64,000 nt of DNA from the NCBI RefSeq assembly GCF_019243775.1, contig NZ_CP069157.1, positions 372,001 to 436,000 of the forward strand, written 5' to 3'. The DNA is from Morganella morganii. Lineage in GTDB: Bacteria; Pseudomonadota; Gammaproteobacteria; Enterobacterales; Enterobacteriaceae. Shown piece by piece: positions 9,121 to 18,546 of the stretch (its first letter is position 1; the number at the start of each line of letters is the position of its first letter). A program made the translations under genes and the position numbers. Below the pieces are notes generated by a model. The model searched no databases and was not told the origin of the DNA. It saw only the letters and a program-made list of their open reading frames with translations.

Positions 9121-9198
9121 TCAGAATGCTTTGCTGTATTTTGCAATGATAGCAGCAGCACGGGTCAGATTAGAGAAGAAAGTTTTGATACTTTTCAT
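9121..9198 (-). CDS. Predicted 25-residue amphipathic microprotein, copy 1
   Basis: A small ORF reading MKSIKTFFSNLTRAAAI through to KYSKAF, then TGA. It is preceded by AGGAG 6 bases before the ATG and by a sigma70-like promoter, and followed by a terminator, so it forms a complete transcription unit. The peptide has a basic N-terminus and a hydrophobic/amphipathic middle, suggesting association with the inner membrane. I do not recognise a family; a leader peptide, membrane regulator or type I toxin-like peptide are all possible. The DNA is identical to copy 2. Confidence 0.7.
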   Translation of the reverse strand: MKSIKTFFSNLTRAAAIIAKYSKAF

Positions 9199-9252
9199 AA
9201 TGAACTCCTGCTTTGAATTAGTTGAGTAAGCGTGTTTTGCTTCGATGGGGGT

Positions 9253-9280
9253 ATGATACCAGTTTTGTGATGTGGGTCAA
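9253..9280 (-). promoter_or_regulatory. Sigma70-type promoter for microprotein copy 1
   Basis: On the minus strand, TTGACC (9275-9280) and TATCAT (9253-9258) are separated by 16 bp, about 55-60 bases upstream of the ATG at 9198. Confidence 0.65.
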
Positions 9281-9550
9281 CATTAAATTCAACTATTTTT
9301 TAATGATTACAAAATCATTTTAATAACAAAAAAGCAGTGAAAAATAGCAAAAGTGAATATCATAACCGGGATAAAACAGTGTGTTTCTGCTGGCTATGAT
9401 TTACTGAATTGATTTAGCAGGATTTTTTAATCAGTAAAAAGATGTTGAAGATGTTAGCGGCACGTTACTGCATCAGGAAAAGCGGAGAGTGCGTCGTTGT
9501 GCCGGTCAGTCGCTTCAACTTTTGTTGCAGGCCGGATCGCAGGCAATAAA

Positions 9551-9573
9551 AAAGCGCCCTGAGGGCGCTTTTC
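9551..9573 (-). terminator. Terminator for microprotein copy 2
   Basis: Stem AAAGCGCCC/GGGCGCTTT with a 3-base loop; the minus-strand transcript then runs into a T-rich stretch. It corresponds to the terminator of copy 1 at 9081, with stem substitutions that preserve pairing. Confidence 0.8.
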
Positions 9574-9592
9574 TTATATCTGTCTGATTTAA

Positions 9593-9670
9593 TCAGAATG
9601 CTTTGCTGTATTTTGCAATGATAGCAGCAGCACGGGTCAGATTAGAGAAGAAAGTTTTGATACTTTTCAT
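9593..9670 (-). CDS. Predicted 25-residue amphipathic microprotein, copy 2
   Basis: Nucleotide-identical to copy 1 over all 78 bases, although the flanking sequence has diverged at several sites. This pattern suggests selection on, or recent gene conversion of, the coding part. It has its own AGGAG ribosome site, promoter and terminator. Function is unknown; see copy 1. Confidence 0.7.
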   Translation of the reverse strand: MKSIKTFFSNLTRAAAIIAKYSKAF

Positions 9671-9724
9671 AATGAACTCCTGCTTTGAATTAGTTGAGTA
9701 AGCGTGTTTTGCTTCGATGGAGGT

Positions 9725-9752
9725 ATCATACCAGTTTTGTGATGTGGGTCAA
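9725..9752 (-). promoter_or_regulatory. Sigma70-type promoter for microprotein copy 2
   Basis: TTGACC (9747-9752) and TATGAT (9725-9730) on the minus strand with a 16-bp spacer. The -10 element differs by one base from copy 1, so the two copies may differ in strength. Confidence 0.65.
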
Positions 9753-10013
9753 TATTAAATTCAACTATTTTTTAATGATTACAAAATCATTTTAATAACA
9801 AAAAAGCAGTGAAAAATAGCAGAAGTGAACATCAGAACCGGGATAAAACAGAGTGTTTCTGCTGATTGTGATTTACTGAATTGATTTGTAAGAATTTTTT
9901 AGTCGACAGAAAGATGTTGAAAATGTTAGTGACACGTTACGGCGGCAGAGAAACCGGTTGTTTTGCCTCTGAAGCGGTAATCTGTTTCAACTTTTTTTGA
10001 AAGAATAACACGG

Positions 10014-10043
10014 TGATAAAAAAAGGGGTGGCCGGAGCCACCC
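10014..10043 (-). terminator. Terminator of the nar operon
   Basis: GGGTGGC (10026-10032) pairs with GCCACCC (10037-10043); on the minus strand it is followed by a T-run. It lies about 40 bases beyond the narI stop. Confidence 0.82.
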
Positions 10044-10081
10044 AAAACTGTGCATTTAAAGGATGAGACTGTTGTTGTTAA

Positions 10082-10759
10082 TTAATGGCGGTTGCGCACT
10101 AACTGGTAGCGGCGCGTAATGTATTCAACCGGCGCACTCCAGATATGCACCAGACGGCAGAACGGGAAGATCAGGAACAGTGTCATACCCAGCACCAGGT
10201 GCATGCGGAAGATAAAGGCAACCCCTTCCAGATGCTCTGATGCACCCCCCTGAAATGTCACGACAGACTGTGCCCAGCCGACCAGTTTCATCATCTCGCT
10301 GCCGTCAGTGTGCTGTGCGGAGAACGGAATGGTGCCCAGTCCCAGAATTACCTGGATCACCAGCAGGGTGATGATCAGGATATCGCCCGCAGATGATGTC
10401 GCACGGACGCGCGGGTTGGTCAGACGGCGTTTGAGCAGCAGACCGCCGCCGATCAGCGTCATCACCCCGCAGGTGCCGCCCGCCACCATCGCCAGCATCT
10501 GTTTCTGCGCCACAGTGATAAACGGCTCATACATCCAGTGCGGCGTCAGCATGCCGACGAAATGCCCGAAGAAGATACCGAGGATCCCGACGTGGAACAG
10601 GTTGGAAGCCAGACGCATCCCTTTTTTATCCAGCATCTGACTGGAACCGGCACGCCAGGTGTATTGTCCGTAGTCATAACGCAGCCAGCTGCCGATGATA
10701 AACACCGCGCCCGCGATATACGGATAGATATCAAAGAAAAACGTATTCAGGAAATTCAT
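10082..10759 (-). CDS. narI: Respiratory nitrate reductase gamma subunit (cytochrome b)
   Basis: 225 residues, the usual NarI length, with five membrane helices. It anchors NarGH to the inner membrane, oxidises quinol at the periplasmic side and passes electrons through two b-type hemes to NarH. Conserved histidines are present in [17 protein letters not shown] and [12 protein letters not shown], fitting the axial heme ligands. It overlaps the end of narJ by 4 bases, indicating translational coupling in narGHJI, and is followed by the operon terminator. Confidence 0.95.
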   Translation of the reverse strand: MNFLNTFFFDIYPYIAGAVFIIGSWLRYDYGQYTWRAGSSQMLDKKGMRLASNLFHVGILGIFFGHFVGMLTPHWMYEPFITVAQKQMLAMVAGGTCGVMTLIGGGLLLKRRLTNPRVRATSSAGDILIITLLVIQVILGLGTIPFSAQHTDGSEMMKLVGWAQSVVTFQGGASEHLEGVAFIFRMHLVLGMTLFLIFPFCRLVHIWSAPVEYITRRYQLVRNRH

Positions 10760-11490
10760 GGAGTTACTCCTTTCGCCGCAGGGGGAACCGGCGCGTCACC
10801 CACCTGAATGTAATTCGGGGCGACACTCTGTGAAAAACGACGCTCATGCTGTGTCAGAACAGAATTGTCACAGCCTTTATCGGCCAGGAATGTCACCTGT
10901 TCTTCTTCCCAGACCGCATCCAGTGCAGCCGGGGTGTCATCACGGGCTTCACCGTCCACCTGACGGGTCAGTGAGCTGAGTGTCAGGTCGCTGTCCGCCA
11001 TGGCCAGCAGCAGGCTGAACAGTTCATGGTAATGACTTTCGCGCTGACGCAGCCGCTCACCGAGCAGGGCGAGGATCGGCGCGATGTCTTTCAGCCCCTG
11101 ACAGGCCTGTTCCGGCGGCATAACAGAGAGATATTCCAGATAAACCGGCAGGTAATCCGGCAGTTCGCGGCTGCTGAGGGTGATCCCGGCCTGCTCATAC
11201 TGCTCCAGCAGGGACACCATTGCCTGGCCGCGATCGCGTGACTCACCGTAAACGTGTTCAAACAGCAGCAGAGAGGTGGCCCTGCCGCGATCAAACAGTT
11301 CACTGTAGCGTGCCTGACTGTCGAGCAGCGGCTCAGCGGTCAGTTCAGCGACGAAGTACATCAGTGCGGCGGCCTGAGTCAGGCGCAGCTCGTGCGCCTG
11401 TTCAATCTCTGCAATCAGTTCGTCGCGGTGTCCCCAGAGCTCCTCATTCGGGTAATCCAGCAGGCAGCCGATAATTTTTAAGCTGATCAT
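10756..11490 (-). CDS. narJ: Nitrate reductase assembly chaperone
   Basis: 244 residues, all-helical, TorD/DmsD/NarJ family. NarJ binds apo-NarG and assists insertion of the molybdenum cofactor and FS0 before the complex docks on NarI; it is not part of the final enzyme. The conserved central segment [17 protein letters not shown] is present. The start overlaps the narH stop by 4 bases and the end overlaps narI, so the order narG-narH-narJ-narI is intact. Confidence 0.95.
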   Translation of the reverse strand: MISLKIIGCLLDYPNEELWGHRDELIAEIEQAHELRLTQAAALMYFVAELTAEPLLDSQARYSELFDRGRATSLLLFEHVYGESRDRGQAMVSLLEQYEQAGITLSSRELPDYLPVYLEYLSVMPPEQACQGLKDIAPILALLGERLRQRESHYHELFSLLLAMADSDLTLSSLTRQVDGEARDDTPAALDAVWEEEQVTFLADKGCDNSVLTQHERRFSQSVAPNYIQVGDAPVPPAAKGVTP

Positions 11491-13043
11491 GATGAATGCC
11501 TCTCTGAGATTGGTGCATCTGCCGGTGTTTTCTGCGTGATATCAATGGCATCGATACGGCGGCTGTTAAACAGGTTAAATTTGGTATCGCTGCCGTGGCA
11601 GCCGTCACCGAAGCTGAATCCGCAGCCGTTGCGCTCAGGGAATGCCTCGCGGGCCAGTTCGCGGTGTGATGACGGGATCACAAAGCGATCCTCATAGTTG
11701 GCGATAGCCAGATAGCGGTACATTTCCTGTGCCTGGGCTTCTGTCAGACCGACTTCTTCCAGCGCACTGATATCGCGGGTTTTATCCACGGTTTCAGCAC
11801 GTTTGTAGTGACGCATGGCCAGCATCCGTTTCAGGGCACGCAGTACCGGCGCGGTATCCCCGGCGGTCAGCAGGTTGGCGAGGTACTGAACCGGGATGCG
11901 CAGACTTTCCACATCCGGCAGTACGCCGCTGTGCGGCAGCATACCCGCATCGCTGACAGACTGAATCGGTGACAGAGGCGGCACATACCAGACCATAGGC
12001 AGGGTGCGGTATTCCGGGTGCAGCGGCAGAGCAAGTTTCCACTCCATTGCCATTTTGTAGACCGGCGATTTCTGTGCCGCGTCAATCACACTCAGCGGAA
12101 TGCCGTCTTTCTGCGCCTGGCGGATCACTTCAGGGTCGTTCGGGTCGAGGAAGATCCCGAGCTGACGCTCATACAGATCTTTTTCGTTATCCGCGCTGGC
12201 CGCTTCTTCAATGCGATCCGCATCATAGAGCAGCACACCGAGGTAACGGATACGGCCCACACAGGTTTCCGAACAGACGGTCGGCTGACCGGCTTCGATA
12301 CGCGGATAGCAGAAAATACATTTCTCGGATTTGCCACTTTTCCAGTTGAAGTAGATTTTTTTGTACGGACAGCCGGTCAGGCACATACGCCAGCCGCGGC
12401 ATTTGTCCTGATCGATAAGGACGATGCCGTCTTCCGCACGTTTGTAGATAGCGCCGCTCGGACAGGTCGCGACACAGGCCGGGTTCAGACAGTGTTCACA
12501 CAGACGCGGCAGATACATCATAAAAGTCTGCTCAAACTGGCCGTACATCTCTTTCTGCATGTCGGCGAAGTTTTTGTCCGCGCTGCGGCGGCTGAACTCA
12601 CCGCCGAGGTCATCTTCCCAGTTCGGGCCGTTTTCGATTTTTGTCATGCGCTGACCGGTGATCAGTGAGCGCGGACGGGCGGTCGGCAGATTGCCTTCCG
12701 GGGCATTTTTCAGATGATCATAGTCGTAAGTGAACGGCTCATAATAATCATCCAGCTCCGGCTGGTCGGGGTTGGCGAAGATTTTTGACAGCAGGCCGAT
12801 TTTGTTACCCATACGCGGCACCAGTTTGCCGCGGATGTTTTTGATCCAGCCGCCTTTCCATTTTTCCTGGTCTTCCCAGTTATGCGGGTAGCCCAGGCCG
12901 GGTTTGGTTTCGACGTTGTTGAACCACGCGTATTCCACACCTTCGCGGCTGGTCCAGACGTTTTTACAGGTGACAGAGCAGGTATGGCAACCGATACATT
13001 TATCCAGGTTCAATACCATGCCGACTTGGGAACGTATCTTCAT
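11487..13043 (-). CDS. narH: Respiratory nitrate reductase beta subunit (iron-sulfur)
   Basis: 518 residues, standard for NarH. Several cysteine clusters are readable: CIGCHTCSVTCKN at the N-terminus, CEHCLNPACVATCPSGAI, and CRGWRMCLTGCPYKKIYFN, where Trp replaces one Cys as is typical of the cluster that holds [3Fe-4S] in NarH. It relays electrons from NarI hemes to the NarG FS0 and Mo-bisMGD centre. The start abuts the narG stop at 13043 and the end overlaps narJ. Confidence 0.96.
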   Translation of the reverse strand: MKIRSQVGMVLNLDKCIGCHTCSVTCKNVWTSREGVEYAWFNNVETKPGLGYPHNWEDQEKWKGGWIKNIRGKLVPRMGNKIGLLSKIFANPDQPELDDYYEPFTYDYDHLKNAPEGNLPTARPRSLITGQRMTKIENGPNWEDDLGGEFSRRSADKNFADMQKEMYGQFEQTFMMYLPRLCEHCLNPACVATCPSGAIYKRAEDGIVLIDQDKCRGWRMCLTGCPYKKIYFNWKSGKSEKCIFCYPRIEAGQPTVCSETCVGRIRYLGVLLYDADRIEEAASADNEKDLYERQLGIFLDPNDPEVIRQAQKDGIPLSVIDAAQKSPVYKMAMEWKLALPLHPEYRTLPMVWYVPPLSPIQSVSDAGMLPHSGVLPDVESLRIPVQYLANLLTAGDTAPVLRALKRMLAMRHYKRAETVDKTRDISALEEVGLTEAQAQEMYRYLAIANYEDRFVIPSSHRELAREAFPERNGCGFSFGDGCHGSDTKFNLFNSRRIDAIDITQKTPADAPISERHSS

Positions 13044-16000
13044 TATGCTTTCTCCTGCCCGCTCAGGGTCTGTTGATAACCATCCTGCTCACCGTCGAGC
13101 CAGTCCACATTTTTCATTTTGCGGACTACCACAAACTCGTCGCGGTTGGAGCCGACAGTGCCGTAATAGTTAAAGCTGTATGCCAGGTGGCTGTAGCCGC
13201 CGATCATATGAGTCGGTTTCGGGCAGACACGGGTGACGGAGTTATGAATACCGCCGCGCATACCGGTCACTTCCGATCCCGGCAGGTTAATCTGACGCTC
13301 CTGGGCGTGATACATAAAGATCATGCCGTCCGGGATACGCTGGCTGACAATCGCACGGGCAGTCAGTGCGCCGTTGCTGTTGAAAGCTTCGATCCAGTCG
13401 TTATCCTCAATGCCCAGCGAGCGGGCATCGTCCTCACTCAGCCATACCACCGGGCCACCACGGCCGAGGGTCAGCATCAGCTGGTTGTCGCTGTAGGTGG
13501 AGTGAATACCCCATTTCTGGTGCGGGGTCAGGAAGTTCAGGGCTTTCTCCGGATAACCGTTCGGTTTTGCGCCCAGCAGCGGTTGTGCCGCACGGGTATC
13601 CACCGGCGGACGGTACACCACCAGAGACTCACCAAATGCACGCATCCATTCATGATCCTGATACAACTGCTGACGGCCGCTCAGGGTACGCCACGGGATC
13701 ATCTCGTGAACGTTGGTGTAACCCGCATTATAAGAGACATGCTCATCTTCGAGGCCGGACCAGGTCGGGCTGGAGATGATTTTGCGCGGCTGCGCCACGA
13801 TGTCGCGGAAGCGGATTTTTTCATCTTCTTTATGGATGGCAAGATGCGTATGGTCGCGGCCGGTCACTTTACCGAGCGCATCCCAGGCTTTCACCGCCAC
13901 ATGGCCGTTGGTTTCCGGTGCCAGTGACAGCACGACTTCTGCCGCATCAATCGCGGTTTCAATTGCCGGGCGACCTTCCGCTGCGCCCTCAGTGCGGGTG
14001 CGGTTGAGTTTTTTCAGGAAATCGACTTCTTCCTGAGTATTCCAGCTGATACCTTTCCCGCCGTTGCCGAGTTTATCCATCAGCGGCCCCAGCGAGGTAA
14101 AGCGGGCATAGGTGTTCGGATAATCGCGCTCCACCACCATCAGGTGCGGTGCGGTTTTCCCCGGGATCAGGTCACATTCGCCTTTTTTCCAGTCCTTCAC
14201 ATCAAACGGCTGCGCCATTTCGGCAGCGGAGTCATGCTGGATTGGCAGCGTAACAATATCCGTCTCTTTACCCAGGTGGCCCGGGCAGAGTTCAGAGAAG
14301 GATTTGGCGATCCCTTTGTAGATTTCCCAGTCGGTTTTGGATTCCCAGGCCGGATCGACCGCAGCGGTCAGCGGATGAATGAACGGATGCATATCCGAGG
14401 TGTTCATATCATCTTTTTCATACCAGGTGGCGGTCGGCAGCACGATATCGGAGAACAGACAGGTGCTGGACATGCGGAAATCGAGTGTCACCACCAGATC
14501 CACTTTTCCTTCCGGGGCATTATCCACCCATTCCGCTTCTTCCGGTTTCACGCTGCCCTGTTCGCCGAGATCTTTACCCAGCAGACCGTTTTCGGTGCCG
14601 AGCAGGTATTTCAGCAGATACTCATGGCCTTTACCGGCGGAGCCGAGCAGGTTGGAGCGCCAGATAAACAGGTTACGCGGGAAGTTCTGCGGATTATCCG
14701 GCTGTTCCGCCGCAAAGCGGATAGTGCCGCTCTTCAGGGCTTCTGCGGTGTAAGCCTGCGGATCCTGACCGGCTTCTTTTGCTCTCGCCGCGATAGTCAG
14801 CGGGTTCACGTTCAGCTGCGGTGCGGACGGCAGCCAGCCCATGCGCTCAGCGCGGATGTTGAAGTCCAGCAGGCTGCCGCTGAAGCGGGATTTATCCGCC
14901 AGCGGGGAGAGAAGCTCCTGCGGCTGAACAGTTTCATAACGCCACTGGCTTGAGTGGTTATAGAAGAAAGAGGTGCTGTTCATATGACGCGGTGGGCGTG
15001 ACCAGTCAAGCCCGAACGCCAGCGGTAACCAGCCGGTCTGCGGACGCAGTTTTTCCTGGCCCACATAGTGTGACCAGCCGCCGCCGCTCTGGCCGACGCA
15101 GCCGCAGAACACCAGCATATTGATGATGCCGCGGTAGGTCATATCCATGTGATACCAGTGGTTGATACCGGCACCGACGATCACCATTGAACGGCCGTGG
15201 GTTTTCTCGGCGTTATCGGCAAACTCACGGGCAATGCGGGAGATGTGATGCTGGCTGACGCCGGTCACTTTCTCTGCCCAGGCTGGGGTATAGGCCTTGA
15301 TTTCACTGTAATCCGCCGCGCAGTTCACATCGTCCAGGCCGCGATCGATACCGTAGTTGGCGAGGGTTAAATCGAAAACACTCGCCACACGGACTTCACT
15401 GCCGTCTGCCAGACGTACCACTTTCACCGGCAGTTTGTGCATCAGCACTTCATCCAGTGCCACACCTTCAAAGAACTCATTTTCAATGCCGCCGAAATAC
15501 GGAAAAGCGACATCAGCAACTTCATCGTGCTTATCCAGCAGGCTCAGCTGCATGGTGATCTCATCACCGCTCTTGCCGTCACGCGGCTCTAGGTTCCATT
15601 TACGGGATTTGTCCCAGCGGAACCCGATAGAGCCCTGTGGTGCCACCAGTTGCTGACTGTTCTCATCAATGGCAATAGTTTTCCACTCAGCATTTTCTTT
15701 CTCGCCGAGAGAATCCACCAGATCAGATGCCCGCAGCATACGGCCCGGCACATAGCCGCCTTCCGCACGCGGATCCAGCATCACCAGCATCGGCATATCG
15801 CTGTAAGTGCGGACATAACTGGTGAAGTATTCCGCCTGACGCTTCGCGTGGAACTCATTGAGGATCACATGACCCATCGCCAGTGCAACGGCACTGTCTG
15901 TACCCTGTTTCGGGTTCAGCCACTGGTCACACAGTTTGGCGATTTCAGCATAATCGGGCGTGATCGCGACAGTTTTGGTACCTTTATAACGAACTTCGGT

Positions 16001-16804
16001 GAAGAAGTGCGCATCCGGGGTACGGGTCTGCGGGACGTTGGAACCCCAGGCAATCAGATAAGAGGAGTTATACCAGTCTGCTGATTCCGGCACGTCAGTC
16101 TGCTCACCCCAGGTTTGCGGGGAGGCCGGCGGTAAGTCGCAGTACCAGTCATAGAAACTCAGGCAGGCACCGCCGATCAGGGATAAATAACGGGCACCGG
16201 AAGCATAGGAGACCATCGACATCGCCGGGATCGGCGAGAAGCCGATAATACGGTCAGGGCCGAACTGTTTGGCAGTCACAATATTGGCTGCCGCAATCAT
16301 TTCATTCACTTCCTGCCAGTCGGAGCGGACAAAACCGCCGCGGCCGCGTGCCTGTTTGTAGCTTTTGGCTTTTGCTTCATCATTAATAATGGATGCCCAT
16401 GCATCGACCGGATCCGTGTGCTGCGCTTTGGCTTCGCGCCACAGTTTGATCAGGCGTTTGCGTACCATCGGATACTTCACGCGGTTTGCGCTGTACAGAT
16501 ACCAGGAATAGCTGGCACCGCGCGGACAGCCGCGCGGCTCATGATCCGGCAGATCAGGACGGGTACGCGGGTAGTCCGTCTGCTGCGTCTCCCAGGTCAC
16601 CAGCCCGTTTTTCACATAGATTTTCCAGCTGCATGAACCGGTACAGTTCACGCCGTGGGTGGAACGGACAACTTTGTCATGCTGCCAGCGGCTGCGGTAA
16701 CCATCTTCCCAGTCGCGGTTGACATTCAGCTCTTGTCCGTGGTCGCCGGAGAAGGTTTCCCCGCGCTGCTTAAAATAACGGAATCTGTCTAAAAACTTGC
16801 TCAT
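13043..16804 (-). CDS. narG: Respiratory nitrate reductase alpha subunit (catalytic, Mo-bisMGD)
   Basis: 1,253 residues, full length. NarG reduces nitrate to nitrite at a molybdenum bis-MGD centre on the cytoplasmic side. The FS0 region HGVNCTGSCSWKIYVKNG with the His/Cys ligands is intact, and the twin-arginine-like N-terminus is the non-exported form usual for NarG. I chose the ATG at 16804 (MSKFLDRFRYF) because GGGGGATTACCG precedes it; the frame extends further to 16837. It lies 61 bases downstream of narK with no terminator between, so a narKGHJI transcript is likely. Confidence 0.96.
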   Translation of the reverse strand: MSKFLDRFRYFKQRGETFSGDHGQELNVNRDWEDGYRSRWQHDKVVRSTHGVNCTGSCSWKIYVKNGLVTWETQQTDYPRTRPDLPDHEPRGCPRGASYSWYLYSANRVKYPMVRKRLIKLWREAKAQHTDPVDAWASIINDEAKAKSYKQARGRGGFVRSDWQEVNEMIAAANIVTAKQFGPDRIIGFSPIPAMSMVSYASGARYLSLIGGACLSFYDWYCDLPPASPQTWGEQTDVPESADWYNSSYLIAWGSNVPQTRTPDAHFFTEVRYKGTKTVAITPDYAEIAKLCDQWLNPKQGTDSAVALAMGHVILNEFHAKRQAEYFTSYVRTYSDMPMLVMLDPRAEGGYVPGRMLRASDLVDSLGEKENAEWKTIAIDENSQQLVAPQGSIGFRWDKSRKWNLEPRDGKSGDEITMQLSLLDKHDEVADVAFPYFGGIENEFFEGVALDEVLMHKLPVKVVRLADGSEVRVASVFDLTLANYGIDRGLDDVNCAADYSEIKAYTPAWAEKVTGVSQHHISRIAREFADNAEKTHGRSMVIVGAGINHWYHMDMTYRGIINMLVFCGCVGQSGGGWSHYVGQEKLRPQTGWLPLAFGLDWSRPPRHMNSTSFFYNHSSQWRYETVQPQELLSPLADKSRFSGSLLDFNIRAERMGWLPSAPQLNVNPLTIAARAKEAGQDPQAYTAEALKSGTIRFAAEQPDNPQNFPRNLFIWRSNLLGSAGKGHEYLLKYLLGTENGLLGKDLGEQGSVKPEEAEWVDNAPEGKVDLVVTLDFRMSSTCLFSDIVLPTATWYEKDDMNTSDMHPFIHPLTAAVDPAWESKTDWEIYKGIAKSFSELCPGHLGKETDIVTLPIQHDSAAEMAQPFDVKDWKKGECDLIPGKTAPHLMVVERDYPNTYARFTSLGPLMDKLGNGGKGISWNTQEEVDFLKKLNRTRTEGAAEGRPAIETAIDAAEVVLSLAPETNGHVAVKAWDALGKVTGRDHTHLAIHKEDEKIRFRDIVAQPRKIISSPTWSGLEDEHVSYNAGYTNVHEMIPWRTLSGRQQLYQDHEWMRAFGESLVVYRPPVDTRAAQPLLGAKPNGYPEKALNFLTPHQKWGIHSTYSDNQLMLTLGRGGPVVWLSEDDARSLGIEDNDWIEAFNSNGALTARAIVSQRIPDGMIFMYHAQERQINLPGSEVTGMRGGIHNSVTRVCPKPTHMIGGYSHLAYSFNYYGTVGSNRDEFVVVRKMKNVDWLDGEQDGYQQTLSGQEKA

Positions 16805-16865
16805 TCGGTAATCCCCCGATAAGCGCCGGGCGCTCACATTGCTCTGATTATCAGAATTGAATTAA

Positions 16866-18248
16866 TTATTTTTTACGGCCGTATACCAGCCATGTGGTCA
16901 GAATGCAGACCACATAAAAGACAACGAACACTTTCATTGCACCGGCAGGTGAGCCGGTCAGTGTCAGTGAAATACCAAAGGCATTCGGGATAAAGAACCC
17001 GCCGATAGCGCCGATGGCAGAGATAAAACCGAGTGCGGCAGCACTTTCGGTGATAGCTTCATGCTGGGCTTCTTTTTCGGTACCGCCCTGTGCCAGCACG
17101 CGCTCAGTGGTGATTTTGCGGAACACCACCGCAATCATCTGGAAAGTAGAGCCGCTGCCGAGACCGGCAGTGAAAAACAGCACCATAAAGACGCCGAAGA
17201 AGGCGGCAAATGAACCGGCATCATTTTTGCCCGGCAGTGTGAAGAACAGCAGGAATGCGAATACCGCCATGACCACAAAGTTAATAAAGGTCACGCGGAT
17301 ACCGCCGAATTTATCGGAGAGGAAGCCGCCCAGCGGACGGGCCAGCGCACCCAGTAACGGGCCGAAGAAGGCGAATTTCAGGATAACGATATCCGGGAAC
17401 TGGGTTTTCGACAGCATGGCAAACCCGGCGGAAAATCCGATAAATGAGCCGAACGTGGAGAGATAGAGGAAGCTCAGGATCCACAGATGTTTGCGTTTCA
17501 GAACCGGTAGCTGCTCTTTTAACGAGGCTTTGTTGGCAGAGAGGTCGTTCATCCCCAGCCAGGCTGCGGTGGTAAACAGCAGCAGGAACGGCACCCAGAT
17601 CCACGCGGCATTCTGTAACCACAGCTCAGAGCCGTCCGGCTGGGTCACGCCGGTGCCGCCCATAAAGCTGAACACACCGAATGTCACAATAAATGGTGCG
17701 ACCAACTGCATCACACTCACTCCGAGGTTACCCAGCCCGCCGTTGATACCCAGAGCTCCGCCCTGTTTCGCTTTCGGGAAGAAGAAGCTGATATTCCCCA
17801 TACTGGAGGCAAAGTTTGCCCCGGCGAAGCCGCACAGCAGGGCGATAATCACAAACACCGCATACGGCGTTGACGGGTTCTGCACCGCGAATCCGAGCCA
17901 CACACACGGCACAATCAGGATCAGGGTACTGAACGCAGTCCAGCGGCGGCCGCCGAAAATCGGAATAACAAAGGAGTAAGGAACGCGCAGGAGTGCCCCG
18001 GAAACAGACGGCAGCGCGGTCAGCATAAACAGCTGATCGGTGGTAAAGTTAAAGCCGACTTTCGGGAGATTGACGGCAACGGCGCTGAACAGCATCCACA
18101 CACAGAATGCCAGTAACAGGCAGGGAACGGAGATCCACAGGTTGCGTGATGCAACCCGGTGCCCGCTCTCTGTCCAGAATTTTTCATCTTCCGGGCGCCA
18201 GTCGGTAATGACGCCCGCTGATGCCTTGCCTTCGGAGATCTGAGCCAT
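16866..18248 (-). CDS. narK: Nitrate/nitrite transporter NarK (MFS)
   Basis: About 460 residues with twelve membrane segments. Nitrate-signature glycine-rich stretches are present: GFAGANFASSMGNISFFFPK and GGLGNLGVSVMQLVAPF. It imports nitrate and exports nitrite during anaerobic nitrate respiration. ATG 18248 is preceded by GAGGTGTATT; the upstream in-frame ATG at 18260 lacks a ribosome site. The upstream region has FNR- and NarL-like sites, consistent with induction by anoxia plus nitrate. Confidence 0.94.
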   Translation of the reverse strand: MAQISEGKASAGVITDWRPEDEKFWTESGHRVASRNLWISVPCLLLAFCVWMLFSAVAVNLPKVGFNFTTDQLFMLTALPSVSGALLRVPYSFVIPIFGGRRWTAFSTLILIVPCVWLGFAVQNPSTPYAVFVIIALLCGFAGANFASSMGNISFFFPKAKQGGALGINGGLGNLGVSVMQLVAPFIVTFGVFSFMGGTGVTQPDGSELWLQNAAWIWVPFLLLFTTAAWLGMNDLSANKASLKEQLPVLKRKHLWILSFLYLSTFGSFIGFSAGFAMLSKTQFPDIVILKFAFFGPLLGALARPLGGFLSDKFGGIRVTFINFVVMAVFAFLLFFTLPGKNDAGSFAAFFGVFMVLFFTAGLGSGSTFQMIAVVFRKITTERVLAQGGTEKEAQHEAITESAAALGFISAIGAIGGFFIPNAFGISLTLTGSPAGAMKVFVVFYVVCILTTWLVYGRKK

Positions 18249-18309
18249 AATACACCTCAAAATTATGCTGAAATTAAAGGCGTTTTACGTGGGTTATAAG
18301 GTGCTGATA

Positions 18310-18323
18310 CTGATCTTAATCAA
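18310..18323 (-). promoter_or_regulatory. Predicted FNR site upstream of narK
   Basis: CTGATCTTAATCAA matches the FNR consensus TTGAT-N4-ATCAA at 9 of 10 defined positions. It sits 62-75 bases upstream of the narK start, a plausible activating position. Confidence 0.65.
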
Positions 18324-18369
18324 AGGGTGAACCGATTGATTTTTAAGCGCAAAACCGTCATTCTACTTT

Positions 18370-18474
18370 AGGGGTACGGTTGTTAATCTGATGAAAATAC
18401 GTAAAATCAAACGGTTAGTATCATTATGATTAGTGTGGGTTATAACAGCTAATCCCTCAAGGTTTTAAGGGGTA
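18370..18474. promoter_or_regulatory. NarL heptamers in the narK-narX intergenic region
   Basis: Two perfect minus-strand TACCCCT heptamers at 18370-18376 and 18468-18474 match the NarL consensus TACYYMT. Others with mismatches (such as TACTTTA) occur nearby. They fit nitrate-dependent control of narK by the NarXL system encoded next door. Confidence 0.6.
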
Positions 18475-18546
18475 CTACTTTGGTGGTAAGTGTTTTTTCG
18501 GAGAAATCGGAGAGAATAACCGGTCAGTTCAGAGGAGCATCAGTGC

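Larger units (their letters stand above)
9081..9955. repeat. Tandem duplication, unit about 472 bp, carrying a microprotein gene
   Basis: The region from the terminator at 9081 repeats from about 9551. Both units contain a terminator hairpin, an identical 78-bp ORF, an identical ribosome site, a near-identical promoter and about 250 bp of upstream sequence. Divergence is confined to scattered substitutions that grow more frequent beyond about 9420 and 9890. There is no transposase gene or obvious flanking target-site repeat, so this looks like a simple gene duplication. Confidence 0.85.

Noticed and set aside
9081-9955. Tandem 472-bp repeat as an insertion sequence or integron cassette
   Set aside because: No transposase, integrase or terminal inverted repeats; each unit is a simple promoter-ORF-terminator gene.
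12018-12668. Plus-strand 216-codon ORF inside narH
   Set aside because: Antisense shadow of the conserved iron-sulfur subunit; no ribosome site.
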